A DNA stretch of 64,000 nucleotides, from NCBI GenBank assembly GCA_020091685.1, contig CM034603.1:13313298-13377297 (forward strand). The letters are read 5' to 3'. Below are positions 38,437 through 50,223 of this stretch, piece after piece. How positions within the stretch are numbered: the first letter of the stretch is position 1; every line of letters starts with the position of its first letter. The notes below the pieces were generated by a model. It saw only the letters and a list, made by a program, of their open reading frames with translations. It searched no databases and had not been told where the DNA came from. The DNA comes from Lutjanus erythropterus. Its lineage: Eukaryota > Chordata > Actinopteri > Lutjaniformes > Lutjanidae. A program made the translations under genes and the position numbers.

Positions 38437-38948
38437 TAAAGCGATAGTTCTCCCAAAAATGAAATTTCACTCAATATCTACTCACCCCTGTGCTGATGTG
38501 AGGATGGGGTGAACATCTCCAGTCCACAAAACACTCCCAGAGTTTCAGCGGAAAACAGCTTTGCAGCCAAATCCAATACAATTGAAGTGAATGGTGACCA
38601 GTTTTAAAATGTAAAAAAAGAACACAACCCCCCCCCCCACACACACACACACACACACACACACGAAATGTCTCCATACTGCTCGTGTGGTTTTTAATTT
38701 TAATGTTGTGGCTTACGGACACTTGGATTACACAAGCAGTATGGAGACATTATGTGTTTTTTTGTTATTTTTTTACTATTTAAAACTAGTCACCGTTCAT
38801 TTCAATTGTACTGGATTTGGCTGCAAAGCTGTTTTCCACTGAAGCTCTGTGTTTTGTGGACTGGAGATCTTCACCCATCCTCACATCAGCACAGGGGTGA
38901 GTAGATATTGAGTGAAATTTCATTTTTGGGTGAAATATCACTTTAAAG
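38437..38948. mobile_element. Long fold-back (inverted-repeat) transposable element
   Basis: The left arm (about 38437-38690) and right arm (about 38728-38948) are near-perfect reverse complements over some 220 bases. Both contain the words cccaaaaatgaaatttcact, caatatctactcacccctg and aaaacagctttgcagccaaa. The loop between them is only about 40 bases. The ends read TAAAGYGATA and the right flank contains TTAA, fitting TTAA-targeting families (Kolobok/piggyBac type) whose termini are TTAAAGGGATAGTTCACCC in fish. The left arm carries a C-run and a (AC)n expansion absent from the right arm. There is no coding capacity. Confidence 0.8.
38628..38664. repeat. C-run plus (AC)n microsatellite inside the fold-back left arm
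   Basis: A C-homopolymer is followed by about twelve AC units. At the mirror position the right arm has only T-rich sequence, so the expansion arose after the element formed. Confidence 0.85.
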
Positions 38949-40124
38949 TTTGTTTGTGTTGCTAAAAACATTCAGTACTTTTCATGGAAACAACAGATCA
39001 ATATCAATCGAAAGCATTTCCAATTAATGTTGTTAAAGGGATAGATAGCATTATTTTATGTGGGGTTGCATTAGGTACTTATTGATTATCAGTGCATTAC
39101 CAGAGGTAGATGGTGGTCAACCCAGCTCCAATGTGGAGAAGCAGAGAGGAGTACCAGTGCTGACACTAAGCAATGTTCTGCTGTGGACAGGGTCAGCAGC
39201 AAAATGCATTTTAGCCACTTAAAATAAAGGTCCACCTAAAAAATCAATTTAAGTGTACACTATATATAGAATATTTTAATTGCTTTGCTTTGCCATCAGG
39301 CAGCCTTTTCTGATGGGAAACCAAATATCGCTCTCTTTCCAAGTCCATAAGCAAAATCATTATTTTAACCTTGCAGAACATGGGAGCTGCTGGTCTACTA
39401 CTGCCTCAATCAGTTAGTTTATTTGTGATATTGTGTGGTATTGTGGTGAATATGAATCATGATCACCAAGCTGCTACCATGCCGTGCCCTCAACAATGCA
39501 TATTCTCCCATCCCACCATCCAAATATAGTCAGTTCTGGCTCTGAAAAACACAATTGCGAGGGCTGTAATACCAGATTTGAGGCTTCAAAACACTTGCAG
39601 GGTTTAGGTCCAGAGTTAGGGGTAAATTGTCAAACTCATGATAGAATAATTTAAAAAAAAATGGATCAAAATCAGTGCAGCAGAACCAAAGATCTTTTTA
39701 TTCCATGTTCTTCTTCATTGTCAAACCCTAGTGCCCACATTACCCTTAATCCAATTCAAATTAAGTGCATGAGAAAATCTAACCTCATGCACTCATAGAC
39801 AGCAGTCACACATTACAATTTTTAATTCAACAGAGCCAGGAAGACAATCTACACACTACAAAACACCACATGTCACTATCCTGTGCTGGATGGTTGCTTC
39901 AGCTGCTTGCCTGTTTTTATGTTTTTATTTATGGAATAGTCATATTGAGCAGATTCAGAGACAAGTCAGCTAAAATTCACCTTTTAGCTAATAAATTAAT
40001 GTTAAACTGTACAACACAACTATTGCATGGGTTTTAGAGTATCTTTTGTCTCAACAAAGAAACAGTCTGACATTATTTTAACCAAAACACAAGCTCCACA
40101 CAGTTTTATCCCCCTTTTTAATCA

Positions 40125-40768
40125 CACTTTATACTGCTGACTATAGTCACAGTCAGGTGTCTTGCCAAATCCAAAAGGTTTTGGATGACACTGCCCTAGC
40201 GGGTCTACGAACTTGGGGAAATGACTTTGGCTGCAAAAGAGAGATCGAAACGTTCGTCAGCTGTTGTGATGCTAATTTTTTGAAACTGAACGTTAAGAAG
40301 ACAAAAGAATTAATTATAGATTTTAGAAGGAGGAATGAGGAGGTCTTCCCTGTGATAATTAAAGCTCAGCAGATCGAATTGTCTAGTCCTACAAATATCT
40401 TGGTGTTTTCCAGGACAATTAAACTGAAAAAAAGAATAGTGAGGTTTTATTTAAGAAGGCCATCCTTTGTTTTTAGTGGACTCAGAAGCTCATTCAGCGA
40501 GCGACTAGTGATGCCTCAGTGTTCTATTAAACGACTCAGAAGGTATTTTGCTCCAGCAGCAGTCAGATTTTATAATGAACACTTTTAGTCGTGGCTTTGA
40601 TTCATAGCTGTAAATCATGTCTCAAATGGCTTTTTATAGTGTGTTATTTGTTTATTTGTTGTGTACTGTAAATGTAATGTCTATATTGTTTGTGGTGTGT
40701 ATGAGTTGATTTGGTGGCATTTGAGTTTCCCTTCTGATGATTAATAAAGCTTTCTAATCTAATCTAAA
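40125..40768 (+). mobile_element. Internally deleted LINE, reverse-transcriptase remnant (Rex1/L2-like)
   Basis: A plus-strand frame carries a degenerate catalytic motif, LDDTALAG (the family has F-A-D-D-T-A), then F-V-S-C-C-D-x-N-F-L-K-L-N-V-K-K-T-K-E-L-I-I-D-F-R. These are typical of the reverse-transcriptase palm of fish non-LTR elements of the CR1/L2/Rex1 group. The thumb region is missing, and the frame jumps to the C-terminal R-R-Y-F-A-P-A-A-V-R-F-Y-N. The 3' end is ttaataaagctttc with a TCTAA/TAATC repeat tail, as expected for this group. The first catalytic-box residue is changed and the domain is deleted, so the copy is dead. Confidence 0.75.
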
Positions 40769-41189
40769 CCAAACAATTTAATTTATTGTTAAGGTGTTCA
40801 GAAATGTTGGACAAAACTTCACACGTCACAACTTTTTACCCGCTCACTCACCTTGCTCCCTGCTGTTTGATGCTGCAAATAGCAGTGATTGTGGTTGTGC
40901 TTCGGGATTTGGAAATTAGATTTGCATGAAATGATAAACGAAGCACTAAACTGGTGAAATCTCTTGTGTTTTTGCCAATGGTTATAATTACTGTGACTCT
41001 GAATATGGCCGTTTGTGATTACATCATTTAGTCAAAATGTGGAAAAAGCAGAACAGAAAAGAAAAGAAAATGCAAAAAAGAACTGGAGCTCCTCCAAAAG
41101 AGATTTTTCTGTTGTTTATCAAGGCACAATAGTTCTGACCTCTGACCTCCTCACTGTTGTCTGCTTTGTGTTTTTGGCCATCTATGACC

Positions 41190-41590
41190 TGAAGCTCATT
41201 TGCCTTTGGTCCTTGTGGATAAAAGTGCCAGCTTCAGCCCTGAAAGCATCCTGCACCTTCGACCCTTTTGCACCACAGAGTTGAATTTAGTCACCTATTC
41301 AAATGTGGAAGCATCTCGCTTAAAGCGCACTTTGACTTCTACCTTGACTAGCCAGCAGCCTCCTGCCCACAGTTCTGTGGTCGGTTTAGTCTGTGAGAAG
41401 CGTAGAGTCGCTCTGAATATCCTGGCAGGGGCTCCAACGTTTATTAACCTGTCGTGTCAGATGCCGTCTGTTCACCCGCCGCTAACGCCCGTTTTCTCAG
41501 CTACCATGGCTGCCATTAAAAGCTCCGTTTTATGGCTCTTTGATGGCGAAAGCTGGCCTGACACGCTGTGCAGCTGTTAAAGAGAGGCTT
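41190..41590. other. GC-richer unidentified segment
   Basis: This stretch has clearly more C+G and CpG than its surroundings and is open on the plus strand for 126 codons (41200-41580). The encoded sequence matches no domain I know. Candidates are a conserved non-coding element, a repeat, or a retained fragment of a gene; none is proven. Confidence 0.25.
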
Positions 41591-44500
41591 GTGCCTGATT
41601 TTGTGGCAGTTGGGGTCGTAATTCATTTTGCAGGGGTCTAAAGAAGGTGTCTGGGTGCTGAAATGTTCTGTAACGAGTAGAGCTGATTTAATTTAATTAG
41701 ATTCACCACTCATCAAGGCAGAAGTGTGGATTCAGTTGTTAGAAAATGTGCTATTGTTGGTTGACCATCGGCAGTATAATGAGCTGTTGGCAGTGGTACT
41801 GTCTCGTTCAGGAGGATTCCAAGTCAAACCCCAACGCTAAAGTATTTAGACTGACATCGACATTGTACTGTTGAGGCTGAGACAAGAGTTTAATCACAAA
41901 GATCCTCAGCTGGGTTTAAACCAGGATTAACCCCTATCCATTGTTTTATATTATGAGTAAAGTTTTTGTATATTAAGCTGGCTTTACATAATGAAACTTT
42001 CATGCAACTAGGTGGAAAGTTGAATTAAACATAATTTCCATGCAAGTAGACAGTTACAGAAAGCAATTCAAAACTAATCAGTCTAATGCAACACAATTTA
42101 ACCATCTTTAAAATAAGCTAGCTAGATTGGTACTTTTTTAAATAGTAATTTTCTTGATAGATTATATCAAGCAGAAAGTGTCATTGTAACTACATTTGCA
42201 TCATTGTATCTTATTATGTGTCGTTTCTTCACTGGATAATATTAATTAGAATGTGTTGTATCACATTTTCTTCTGGCGCTAGCTGACTACTTTGTTTCAT
42301 ACCGGCTGTCTGGGAGAATTGGTGCATTATTGCTTATTGATATGCTGGAGGAAAAACAGACCTACTGGTGACTCAAATGAGAGACCAATGGATCATTTCA
42401 CACTCTATTCACGGAGCTCGAGCCAATGAGCCTTTGTTGCAGCCTTCTGATATCAGTATGAAATTGTAGCTTGATATATGATTGTATTTTAGATAACAGC
42501 TCTGATTCTCATCACAACTTTTCATTACAGCAGAGCTATAATTTAGCTAGCAGTAAGAATAGTCACCTGCTAATTGCAGTGTAAACATCATGTTTGTTTG
42601 TTGACAGGATGACCAACATGACATGAAGTCTGTGATGATAAACCTTTGTTCATATTGTTGATAATAAGCTGATGCTGGGTTGAAATCAATAAGTTACAAT
42701 TCTTTAGACTGATATCACATCATAGTGTGATGTCATCATTTTACAGTGTAAACAGTGTTTTGATTGGATACTGTAGAGCTTGGAAGTAATTTCACAAAGT
42801 TGAAAGTTTTGCAGTTGAGTCTCTTAAAAAACCTACTATTAATAACAATGTAAAATTTCCATCATTTCCTGGATTGTTTTTCCACAATTTGAGGTTTGAT
42901 TCTTTCATCATCTTCTTCTGTGATGGTATAATGGCTTTTATTTATTTAGATTTATTTACATTTTCTTTTGCCGATTTACTCGAAAATTGGTTTGCAAAAA
43001 AATTGGATGGACAGTTAATGTGAAAGGGGTCACTCATAGTGATGAACCTACAGAGAATTATCACCTGAATCTGCAGCTCACTTCATCTTTACAGAGCTTT
43101 ATAGTGAGTTTCAGATCATTGTTTAGCTGTCCAGTTGCAACTTTTCAGGTTTGGTTCACTCTCACTACTGTCATAGTGTGTTTTTAGCCATAAGCTTTAA
43201 AAGAAAAAGCTCTTATAGCCCACTGTATACCACAGTGGAACATTTAGCAACTAAAGATATTTTCATCAACTATTGGTAGAGACCAAAACCAGAGCTAAAA
43301 GAGAGTGAATAGTGACATGTGCTTTTGGGGAGGTCTTGTGTGTTTATATGATATTGTAGCCTTTGACTTATCTCAGAATTCACCAAGAACTTTTGTTCTT
43401 CCTGTTGTTTATCTCCAGTCTCTCTCCTTTTGTCCTCTCTCTTTTTTTTTAAAAAACCTCCGGATGAGCTCAGACTTTTTACTTATAGTAAAATGAAACA
43501 TTTTCAACTCAAGCAAAGGCTGCTTTTTTTGTTTCAATTCACACTGCTTCAGGCACATTTGCATCCTTTTAGAAGTCTCTGCTTCTAAAATTCACTTTGC
43601 ATTCAGTCTGAACACACCTTGAGAGATTCTTTCTCCCCTGGTAGGCAATTAAGTTGAATGTTCCATTCTGTTGTTGTGGTCTGACTCAAAATCCTCCCCA
43701 AACCATTGTGCAAACATATGTGCTGTCAGGTTCTGTAATCTCAGAGCTTAAATCCTGGTGTTTTTTATTTTTTTTAAAATTCAGGTGAAGGATTACCTGC
43801 TCCTCTTGGATAAACTTAGAAATGAATGAAATGAAATGTGCTACTGACTGGCTTGATAGCTAAGGTTTCTGGGTAACACTAGTTTGAAGCAACAAGGGTT
43901 GAACATTACTTTATGCACCAGGAGGGTAAAGAATACAGATCTAATTTTTATTACGGTTTTTCCGATAGCAGTATCAGAAAATGACTGACTCCTCCTAAAT
44001 TGCTGGCATCTGCATGATGGCCCACCGAACCCCAGAAGTTGTTATCAGCAAAGTTGGTTAGATTACAGCTTGTAAAAATAGCAGTTTGCCAGTGTTTTAA
44101 TGTAGAAAATAAAAATAAGGTTGAATGTAGGCTGTGCCTACATTACCACTGACGTTAATAAAAATCACAAAAAAATAAACATTTGAAACTCTCTTGGGGG
44201 CCCTCTGCTGGCCACAGGAGCCAGCAGACGTTTAGTTTGCTTGTGCCTTGGGCTAGCTCTGTGCCCTGTTGTATCTTAAAAATACAAAGAACAGCAACAA
44301 CAAAAAAATGTTGTTGCTGTTGTTTAGGCCTGGTGGGGGGTCACCTTAGGGCCCGGCATGCCACCAAGCTTGCAATACACTGGCAGAAACCCTGGTGTTT
44401 ACTTTATTTATCCATGTATATGAAACATAAATTTTGCAAAATGATGTGATTTACCAAATTTAGTTCAGCATTATTTCACATTTGATGAGCACAGTGCATT

Positions 44501-46254
44501 AAATAAGATATACACACAGTGGCATATATCACCTAAACATACAGGACAGGCCCCATAATACTATATAACAACAGCACACAACTTATATTACTTCTGTCTA
44601 CAAGAAGTTGGTGTTAGGCAGTGGAAGCAGTGTTTTAGTGGTACTGGTGCTTCTACAGTTCTTCATCTTCATGTCTACTATTCCCATCAACACTCAATGT
44701 GACTTTAGCTTTCATGTATTCACTTCCACCAGTCTGATTGCTTTATGAATTCATAAACCAATTATCTTGATATCGCCAGAATTGAGAACAGTTGTCTGGT
44801 CTGCTTTCTGCTGTCGTGGTTCTAATCACCAAACTCTCTCTATAACTCTTCAACAGTTTCTGTTGTGTGATGTATAACAAATGAATTCCTATCAACAGAA
44901 ATTATTCCCTTACTCTTCTTCCAATCCATCTCTTTCCTCGGCTCAGGCTGTGGGATGTCCTCTCCTTCTGAAAAACTTGAGATACAGGGTTTCCAGCTTA
45001 CAGCAGTGCTCCTCTCGCTCTCGTTTTAAGTGTGCGTCCTCTGAGCTGGACCCACATCTTGTGGCATCACATCTGGAGCTACAGTCTGTATTACTCGAAT
45101 CTTTCAGGAACGTCATCGTTCATCTGCCAAATGCCTCAGTTCATGTTGTGCTTTACGCGGCACAGCCATATTTCCGGTAACATTTCGTTCCGCTACCCCA
45201 TCTGGTGTTGGCGCCTGTTCCTCTGTTCGGATGCCAAAAAGCTGTGTTTGGATGCATGTTAAGCATAAGAAACAGACGTGAATGCCCAAGCAGCTCATCA
45301 AACTTGTCCTTTTGTGCACTTGCTGAAATGCAGAGGAGATTTTTTTTTATTTTTTCTGCTTTGTCACTGATGCTGACACTCTTCACTTGCCAAGTCCAGT
45401 AAATGCACTGGAATTTCTGGCTGACATTGTTACTGAGACAGTTTGACAACTAGGTAATAAAAGTGTTACTCAGAAGAAAAGAGCCACAAATGCCAACACT
45501 CCTCATTAGTTTGTCCTCTTGTGCACTTGTCTCAAAGACAAGACAAGTGCTTAGTCACTGATACAGAATCATATCAATATAATAACTGATATCAAATACA
45601 GACAATTGACGCACAAATGCAACAAGTGAGTTTGGAACATTGAATTTGAATTATCAGGTGACACATATAACTATATCAGTAGTTGCTGCATGCATGATAG
45701 ATGCAGCATATAAATTATTCACATTTGCCCATTTGGCTGTCGTTGCTAGGCGATATATTTGTCCAATCACCCAATCCTAATCAAGAGTCATTATTTTATT
45801 ATTCTAGAGGAAACAAGATATTTAACACTCCTATTATGAGAAAACAAGTTTTGTTATTGGAAGATAAAGGAATAGTTAACTTGTGATTTTGAGATAACGG
45901 CATTAAAAGGAAATGCAAGGATGGCTTCCATATGTCCATATCTTATTGCTACTTAATCTTATGATATATTGTTCTAGTGTTGGACAATGTGGTGTCAATT
46001 TTCACCAAGTCCCTTAACCATGTTTCATTACTATTCCTTTTTTTTAAACACAGGATTTATGTCTTAGTGTGTCGTCAAGGTCAAAATCAAACTAAGACAA
46101 TGTCTTCAGACACATTTGTTGTTTCAACTTCCATTCATGGCAGTGTCCCCAGGTCTTTTCATTTTCTACCACTAGGGAGCGTCAGAGTTAAAACCAGCAG
46201 CAAGGCTCGAGGGACGACAATGCTGGTCTGTTTAGTTGGCTGGCTGGTCGGTCC

Positions 46255-46690
46255 ACCACTTTAATCCAGGCTGAAATATCTCAACAACTACTAAATGGAT
46301 TTCCATGAAATTTTGTACAGACATTCTTGGTCCCCAGAGGAGAAATTGTACTGACTTTGCTCTGATGTTTCTGGTAGCTTCACCATGAGGTTGACAGTTT
46401 TGCTTTTTTAGTTAAATGCCTCAACAGTAATTCAATGACATGCGCCCATTCATGTTCCCCAAAAGATGGACTGTAATAATTTAGATTCCCTGACCATTAT
46501 TTGCCAAGAATGTCATCAAATTATTTTGATTCATGACAAAATACCAGAAAAAAGAACTTTGGGCCTCATTTACCAACTGTTCATAAGAAGAAATTCTTCT
46601 TAAAACACATTTGCACACTTTTCACAAAGACTCTGGCATTCACCAGTGTTTTCTTGTAAGATTTGTTCTTGGTAAGAACAGAATCTTAAG
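46255..46690. repeat. Abundant teleost interspersed repeat
   Basis: The pattern ccactttaatccaggctgaa, atatctcaacaactac, ggatttccatgaaattttgt, cagacattcttggtcccc and caccatgaggttgaca is one I know from many fish genomes. It is followed at about 46560 by a second common module (gggcctcatttaccaactg). The transposon class is unknown to me. Confidence 0.6.
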
Positions 46691-46914
46691 AACAGACTTT
46701 AGCACATTTGAGTGCTGACAGACCTGTGCAAAATAATTTATGACTGCATTTTCTTCAGTTCCACAGTTGTATTATATTGTCAGATTTAAGTTACACATAT
46801 TTTTAGCATTCATTATATTTTTAATAATATTTTTAATATTTTACAAAGCATTATGGTCTTTAAAATAAAGAATTAATTTGACTTTTTGCAGGACTGGTCT
46901 TACAGAGAGAAAAT

Positions 46915-47025
46915 GTTAGCATGCTAATATCCTAAACTAATACATGATAAATATCATATATGCATACCTGCTAAACATCAATATGCTACCATTATCATAT
47001 TGAGCATGTTAGCATGCAAAATCTT
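46915..47025. repeat. TTAGCATGCTAA-type repeat
   Basis: Palindromic words tagcatgctaatatc and gagcatgttagcatgc flank a short AT-rich core. This arrangement is frequent near the repeat at 46255 in fish genomes. It has no coding potential. Confidence 0.45.
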
Positions 47026-47528
47026 ACTTTATAACAAAATACTACTGTGGCTTTTACCCTTGACCTCTTTATTCTTGCTTTTCTGTGATGTGTCGATGCA
47101 AATATTGAAAAATGTTCATTCTAAACTGTGATAGTTAGCGGCTTCAGGTATGTGCTTATACAATGAATTGGCAATTAGTTCATCAATCTTTTGCTGTGGC
47201 AGGAGGAGGGGAGGAGAAACAGTTCTGCTATTTACTGAACCAGCCAGCTACTCTCCTGAGTCTCCAAGGACACCATGTTGTTGCCTTGTCTCCTCTGCTA
47301 ATGAGTGACCTAATGAGTTTAGGAAAACTGCTGCATGCTCAGCAATTTCTCACCCTGCTATCTAGATCATACTCACTGCATTTCATCTGGACGTTTTTCA
47401 TGCATAAAACTCTGTTTTTGCATTCTCGTTGCAGAGTTACACATTTCAATTCAGAATTTATTTTCTGACAGTGACACACAGGTGTAGTGATGCAGGTTTC
47501 TAAAGGTTCTCTTTGTTTCTGTCTTTAG

Positions 47529-47643
47529 GTTTGACCTGGGAAGATGACACCACTCAGCAAGTCTTGTCCAAAGAGTTATCCAAACTGAGGAGGATTCCCT
47601 ACAGGCCACAGCAAAATGGACCTGTCTACGACATGGACAGCAG
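47529..47643 (+). CDS. ptprn2: ptprn2 coding exon (end of RESP18-homology region)
   Basis: The exon follows acceptor ctgtctttag. Its first two bases complete the glycine codon left by the exon at 30290. It reads L-T-W-E-D-D-T-T-Q-Q-V-L-S-K-E-L-S-K-L, matching human PTPRN2 (F-T-W-Q-D-D-Y-T-Q-Y-V...Q-E-L), and ends with two bases AG at donor gtcaga. The next exon supplies G to make arginine, so phase is exact. The donor is weak at its third position (C). The frame stays open for 90 more bases to a second possible donor of the same phase at 47734, so the exon may be longer; see the extension entry. Confidence 0.88.
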
Positions 47644-47733
47644 GTCAGATGTTCACCCAGTTTATCCATCAGTAGCTCAGTATTATTTTGATCCACCAAG
47701 ATATCCCACTGTCCCACCATGGTCCAGTTTTAA
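47644..47733 (+). CDS. ptprn2: Possible in-frame 3' extension of the ptprn2 exon
   Basis: The 30 codons after donor gtcaga remain open and encode protein-like, Tyr- and Pro-rich sequence (for example HPVYPSVAQYYFDPP). A second GT at 47734 (TTTTAA|GTAGGG) leaves the same phase, so joining it to the exon at 48161 also keeps the frame and gives lysine at the junction. If this donor is used, alone or alternatively, the pro-region gains 30 residues. The T of that donor would be the first base of a hAT-like terminus (TAGGGATGCACC). Composition argues that it is coding; splice strength alone does not decide. Confidence 0.5.
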
Positions 47734-47734
47734 G

Positions 47735-48070
47735 TAGGGATGCACCAGTCGACCAGCCAGAGGAACCGGCCGGTTTTCAGCGTGACCAGCCCTGACTGGT
47801 GACTGGCCGGTCAGCGTCACATATCAGATTCTCTGCCCGTTATTGTCACACATGCGTTCTGCACGATGGTCACGTCATGCATGCAGCAGACAAACTGACC
47901 GTGATATCACACCTACCACAGCGCTGATCACAGCTACACACTCAGACACATGCTTGCATGAAGTTGGTGTCAGCGACAGATTTCAAAAGTAGGATAAAGA
48001 GAAGACAGAGAGTCTACAAGGAGACAGAGCAGCTGACAACGTCGCCTAGAAAGTCCGTCACCCTACCCCC
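47735..48070. mobile_element. hAT-like element, one end (TAGGGATGCACC)
   Basis: The segment starts TAGGGATGCACCAGTCGACC and continues GC-rich (gaaccggccggttttcag, gactggccggtcagcgtcac), unlike the AT-rich intron after it. TAGGGATGCACC is the end of a fish hAT family related to the element at 7033. No matching right terminus (GGTGCATCCCTA) is visible before the exon at 48161, so the copy is truncated. It fills most of the 427-517-base intron 4. Confidence 0.55.
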
Positions 48071-48160
48071 TGGTCAAAATCAGAACTAAGATACCATATT
48101 AAAAACATTCAGTGACCAGTGGCACCAAATATATTATTTCGTATTATTTCTATCCCACAG

Positions 48161-48305
48161 GACGGCAGCTGAAGCGATGGACCCAGTAGACCAGAGGGTG
48201 AAACCTGTCGAGGTGGAGCTCAGCCGAAATCTGCAGATGTACCTCCAGCGTCTCGGCCTCCTTCCCAAGACACCTTCTGCCTCCGGTCTGAGCACCCCAA
48301 GCAAG
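48161..48305 (+). CDS. ptprn2: ptprn2 coding exon (luminal pro-region)
   Basis: A 145-base exon between acceptor atcccacag and donor gtgagg. One base completes the arginine (or lysine) codon from the previous exon, then 48 codons follow, ending in phase 0. The product (A-E-A-M-D-P-V-D-Q-R-V-K-P, then V-E-L-S-R-N-L-Q-M-Y-L-Q-R-L-G-L-L-P) corresponds to the helix-forming stretch of human PTPRN2 around A-L-A-N-A-L-R-R-H-L-P-F-L. It lies in the granule lumen between the RESP18-homology domain and the processing region. Sequence conservation is weak here in the family, so the call rests mainly on splice phase and position. Confidence 0.85.
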
Positions 48306-48860
48306 GTGAGGGATTTGTAGATGCTCTATTTTTCCTCTTCTGGCTCTTAGTGGGTCTGTGTTTTGCAGGGTTTCTCTGAGCTTTCAAAGTTATATCACAA
48401 TATATGAATTCTTTTCGCACGTACTTATTCACATATTCAAATAAAATGGCTGATGCAACCACACTAACCACATTTCTGCACTGCTTTCTCTCATTCATTA
48501 ATTGGGTCTGACCCATCCAGAATTTTTTTTTATTAGAAGCTATCTTTCTTTCCTGGATGTTTAATCATTTAGTACCTGTTCAAGAGCACCCCAGCAGTAG
48601 TCATTGAATGATGAGTAGAATTAATGTGGAAAACACTGTTGTATATTTTCCCAGCACACCACCATCTTTTTCCCTTAGGTTGCATTATTTATTCAAATGT
48701 TTAATGTCTTGCACAGAAACACGTTTCACACATAAATTTCTTAAACAAAATTATTACACAAACATCACTGTAACAGCTTATAAGAAACAGTTGACTACAA
48801 AACTCTGCAGGTCTGAAACGAGGCCCTTAATGTCAAATAAAGACATAAATCTAAAATAAA

Positions 48861-49441
48861 TGTTGTGTTTTGTTGTGGAAATTTTCCCCTACTGGTGAAT
48901 AATGAAATAGAGACTTCTGCCGGCCGACAAGGTTTTATTTTCTTTGCAAAGAAGGTCAATCAGCACACCAGCGGTCAGAGTGTAGAAAAGACCCAGAACA
49001 TGGGGAGACCTGAACATTTATGCCTGAAGAACGCCCCCCTAAGGTGTGTTTCACACCCTTCTGTCTGCCGCGGGTGTCGGCATCCTGCTCAGGGGTGTTT
49101 TCACACTCCTTCGTCAGGTACCGGCACCAACTCCCTAGGGTGTGTCTCACCTAAGGAGCATCCTGCAGGCCTTTGTGTCCAGATGTTCCCATTGTTAAGA
49201 GGTCAAGACATGATAATTTGAAACAAAAAGGACTTGGTATCTTGGTGCACTCAGTGGGAGGTTGGGAAATCTCAAGCAGCTTCAGCACCAAGAAACAAGA
49301 ACTTGAAATTGCCATTACAGTTTCGATACATTGAACTATACCACTTATGGGGTTTTTGTCAGCTAAATTCTGCACGTTTCTTTTTTATTTATCACATATG
49401 GAGTGGCTGGCTGACTGCACAGAGTTTACACTGTTGAAAAC
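48861..49441. repeat. Compositionally distinct segment, possible solo LTR or unclassified repeat
   Basis: The segment begins TGTTGTG and ends GAAAACA. It contains a GC-rich middle with three imperfect 46-50-base tandem units starting at about 49043, 49093 and 49139 (ggtgtgtttcacac, gggtgttttcacac, ggtgtgtctcac). The TG...CA ends would suit an LTR, but the flanks show no target duplication. The identity is unresolved. Confidence 0.25.
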
Positions 49442-50069
49442 AGATGAATGGCCGTAGCGACGGTTCAAAGAGAACCCCGCACTGTACACTGCCAGTTAGG
49501 GTTGTGTGACATAACAATATATGATTAATTGATGAGAGCTAGAGTCTATAGAGTTTTGTTTGCTGTATCCTTCTAAGGTGGCTATTCCTTTAATGTCACT
49601 GGTTAAATCACTGTGTTTTAGGCAATGTTGCAAATCAACAAGCAAGACTGTTTTATGCCAATATAGTTTTTTAATTTTAATTTTAATTTTTCACGATTTT
49701 TGCATCAATATAATGGGGTGCTTTAGTGCCCTGAAAATGTACATCCTCGTCTGATTAATGATTTACTAAATTTACAGAAAGCAAACAATATCATATTATA
49801 TAGTCCTATCATGATAAAAATAAATAAATAAATACTAGGTATACCTCAGGACACAATTAACAATTTGTTTTTTTCAATATTGCTATATACTGCTGCCTAT
49901 CTGAAAAATAAAAAATAAAAAGATATACATATATGACACAAAAGAGTAAAGAAATTACATGAAACAAAGCAAAAATATAATGATATACTGTATATTTACA
50001 TATATAGAAAATGTATGTCTTTGTAACTGAGACATATTGATATGATATTTCATTAAAAACTACAAATAT

Positions 50070-50110
50070 GGGGCATCCTGCTAGCTCACCTGGCAGAGTG
50101 TTTACATGGA
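50070..50110 (+). repeat. tRNA-like 5' fragment, possible SINE remnant
   Basis: GGGGCATCCTGCTAGCTCACC followed by tggcagagtg resembles the 5' end and box A of a tRNA-derived SINE (TAGCTCACCTGG fits the TRGYNNANNNG pattern). No box B follows, so it is not a tRNA gene. Confidence 0.35.
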
Positions 50111-50223
50111 ACATATATCGACTAACTTTTAAACAACATATATAATGTTTACTTGATTCATATTTAATTATGATGTGTGAGAATATGCGAAAGTGGCCAC
50201 TTTTATGAGATATCTTGTTACTT

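Larger units (their letters stand above)
30404..47528 (+). other. ptprn2: ptprn2 intron 3 (17.1 kb) with a nested gene
   Basis: This intron runs from gtacac to gtctttag. Its contents are listed separately: a (CA)n tract, a TRIM gene, MITEs, a fold-back element and a LINE remnant. Other stretches (30.5-32.1, 34.9-36.4, 39.0-40.1, 41.6-46.2 and 47.0-47.5 kb) are AT-rich and I see no gene in them. Confidence 0.8.

Noticed and set aside
44295..44325. Short CAACAACA/TGTTGTTG hairpin
   Set aside because: A simple-sequence palindrome of low complexity; no sign of a structured RNA gene.
45032..45449. Overlapping open frames on both strands near 45.0-45.4 kb
   Set aside because: No recognisable domain, no consistent splice phase with ptprn2, and competing frames of equal length.
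49280..49300. REST/NRSF (RE1) silencer candidate
   Set aside because: Only the left half-site TTCAGCACC is present; the right half (GGACAG) is missing at the expected spacing.
50070..50142. Possible tRNA gene
   Set aside because: Only the 5' part and box A resemble a tRNA; there is no box B or acceptor-stem pairing, so it is at most a SINE remnant.
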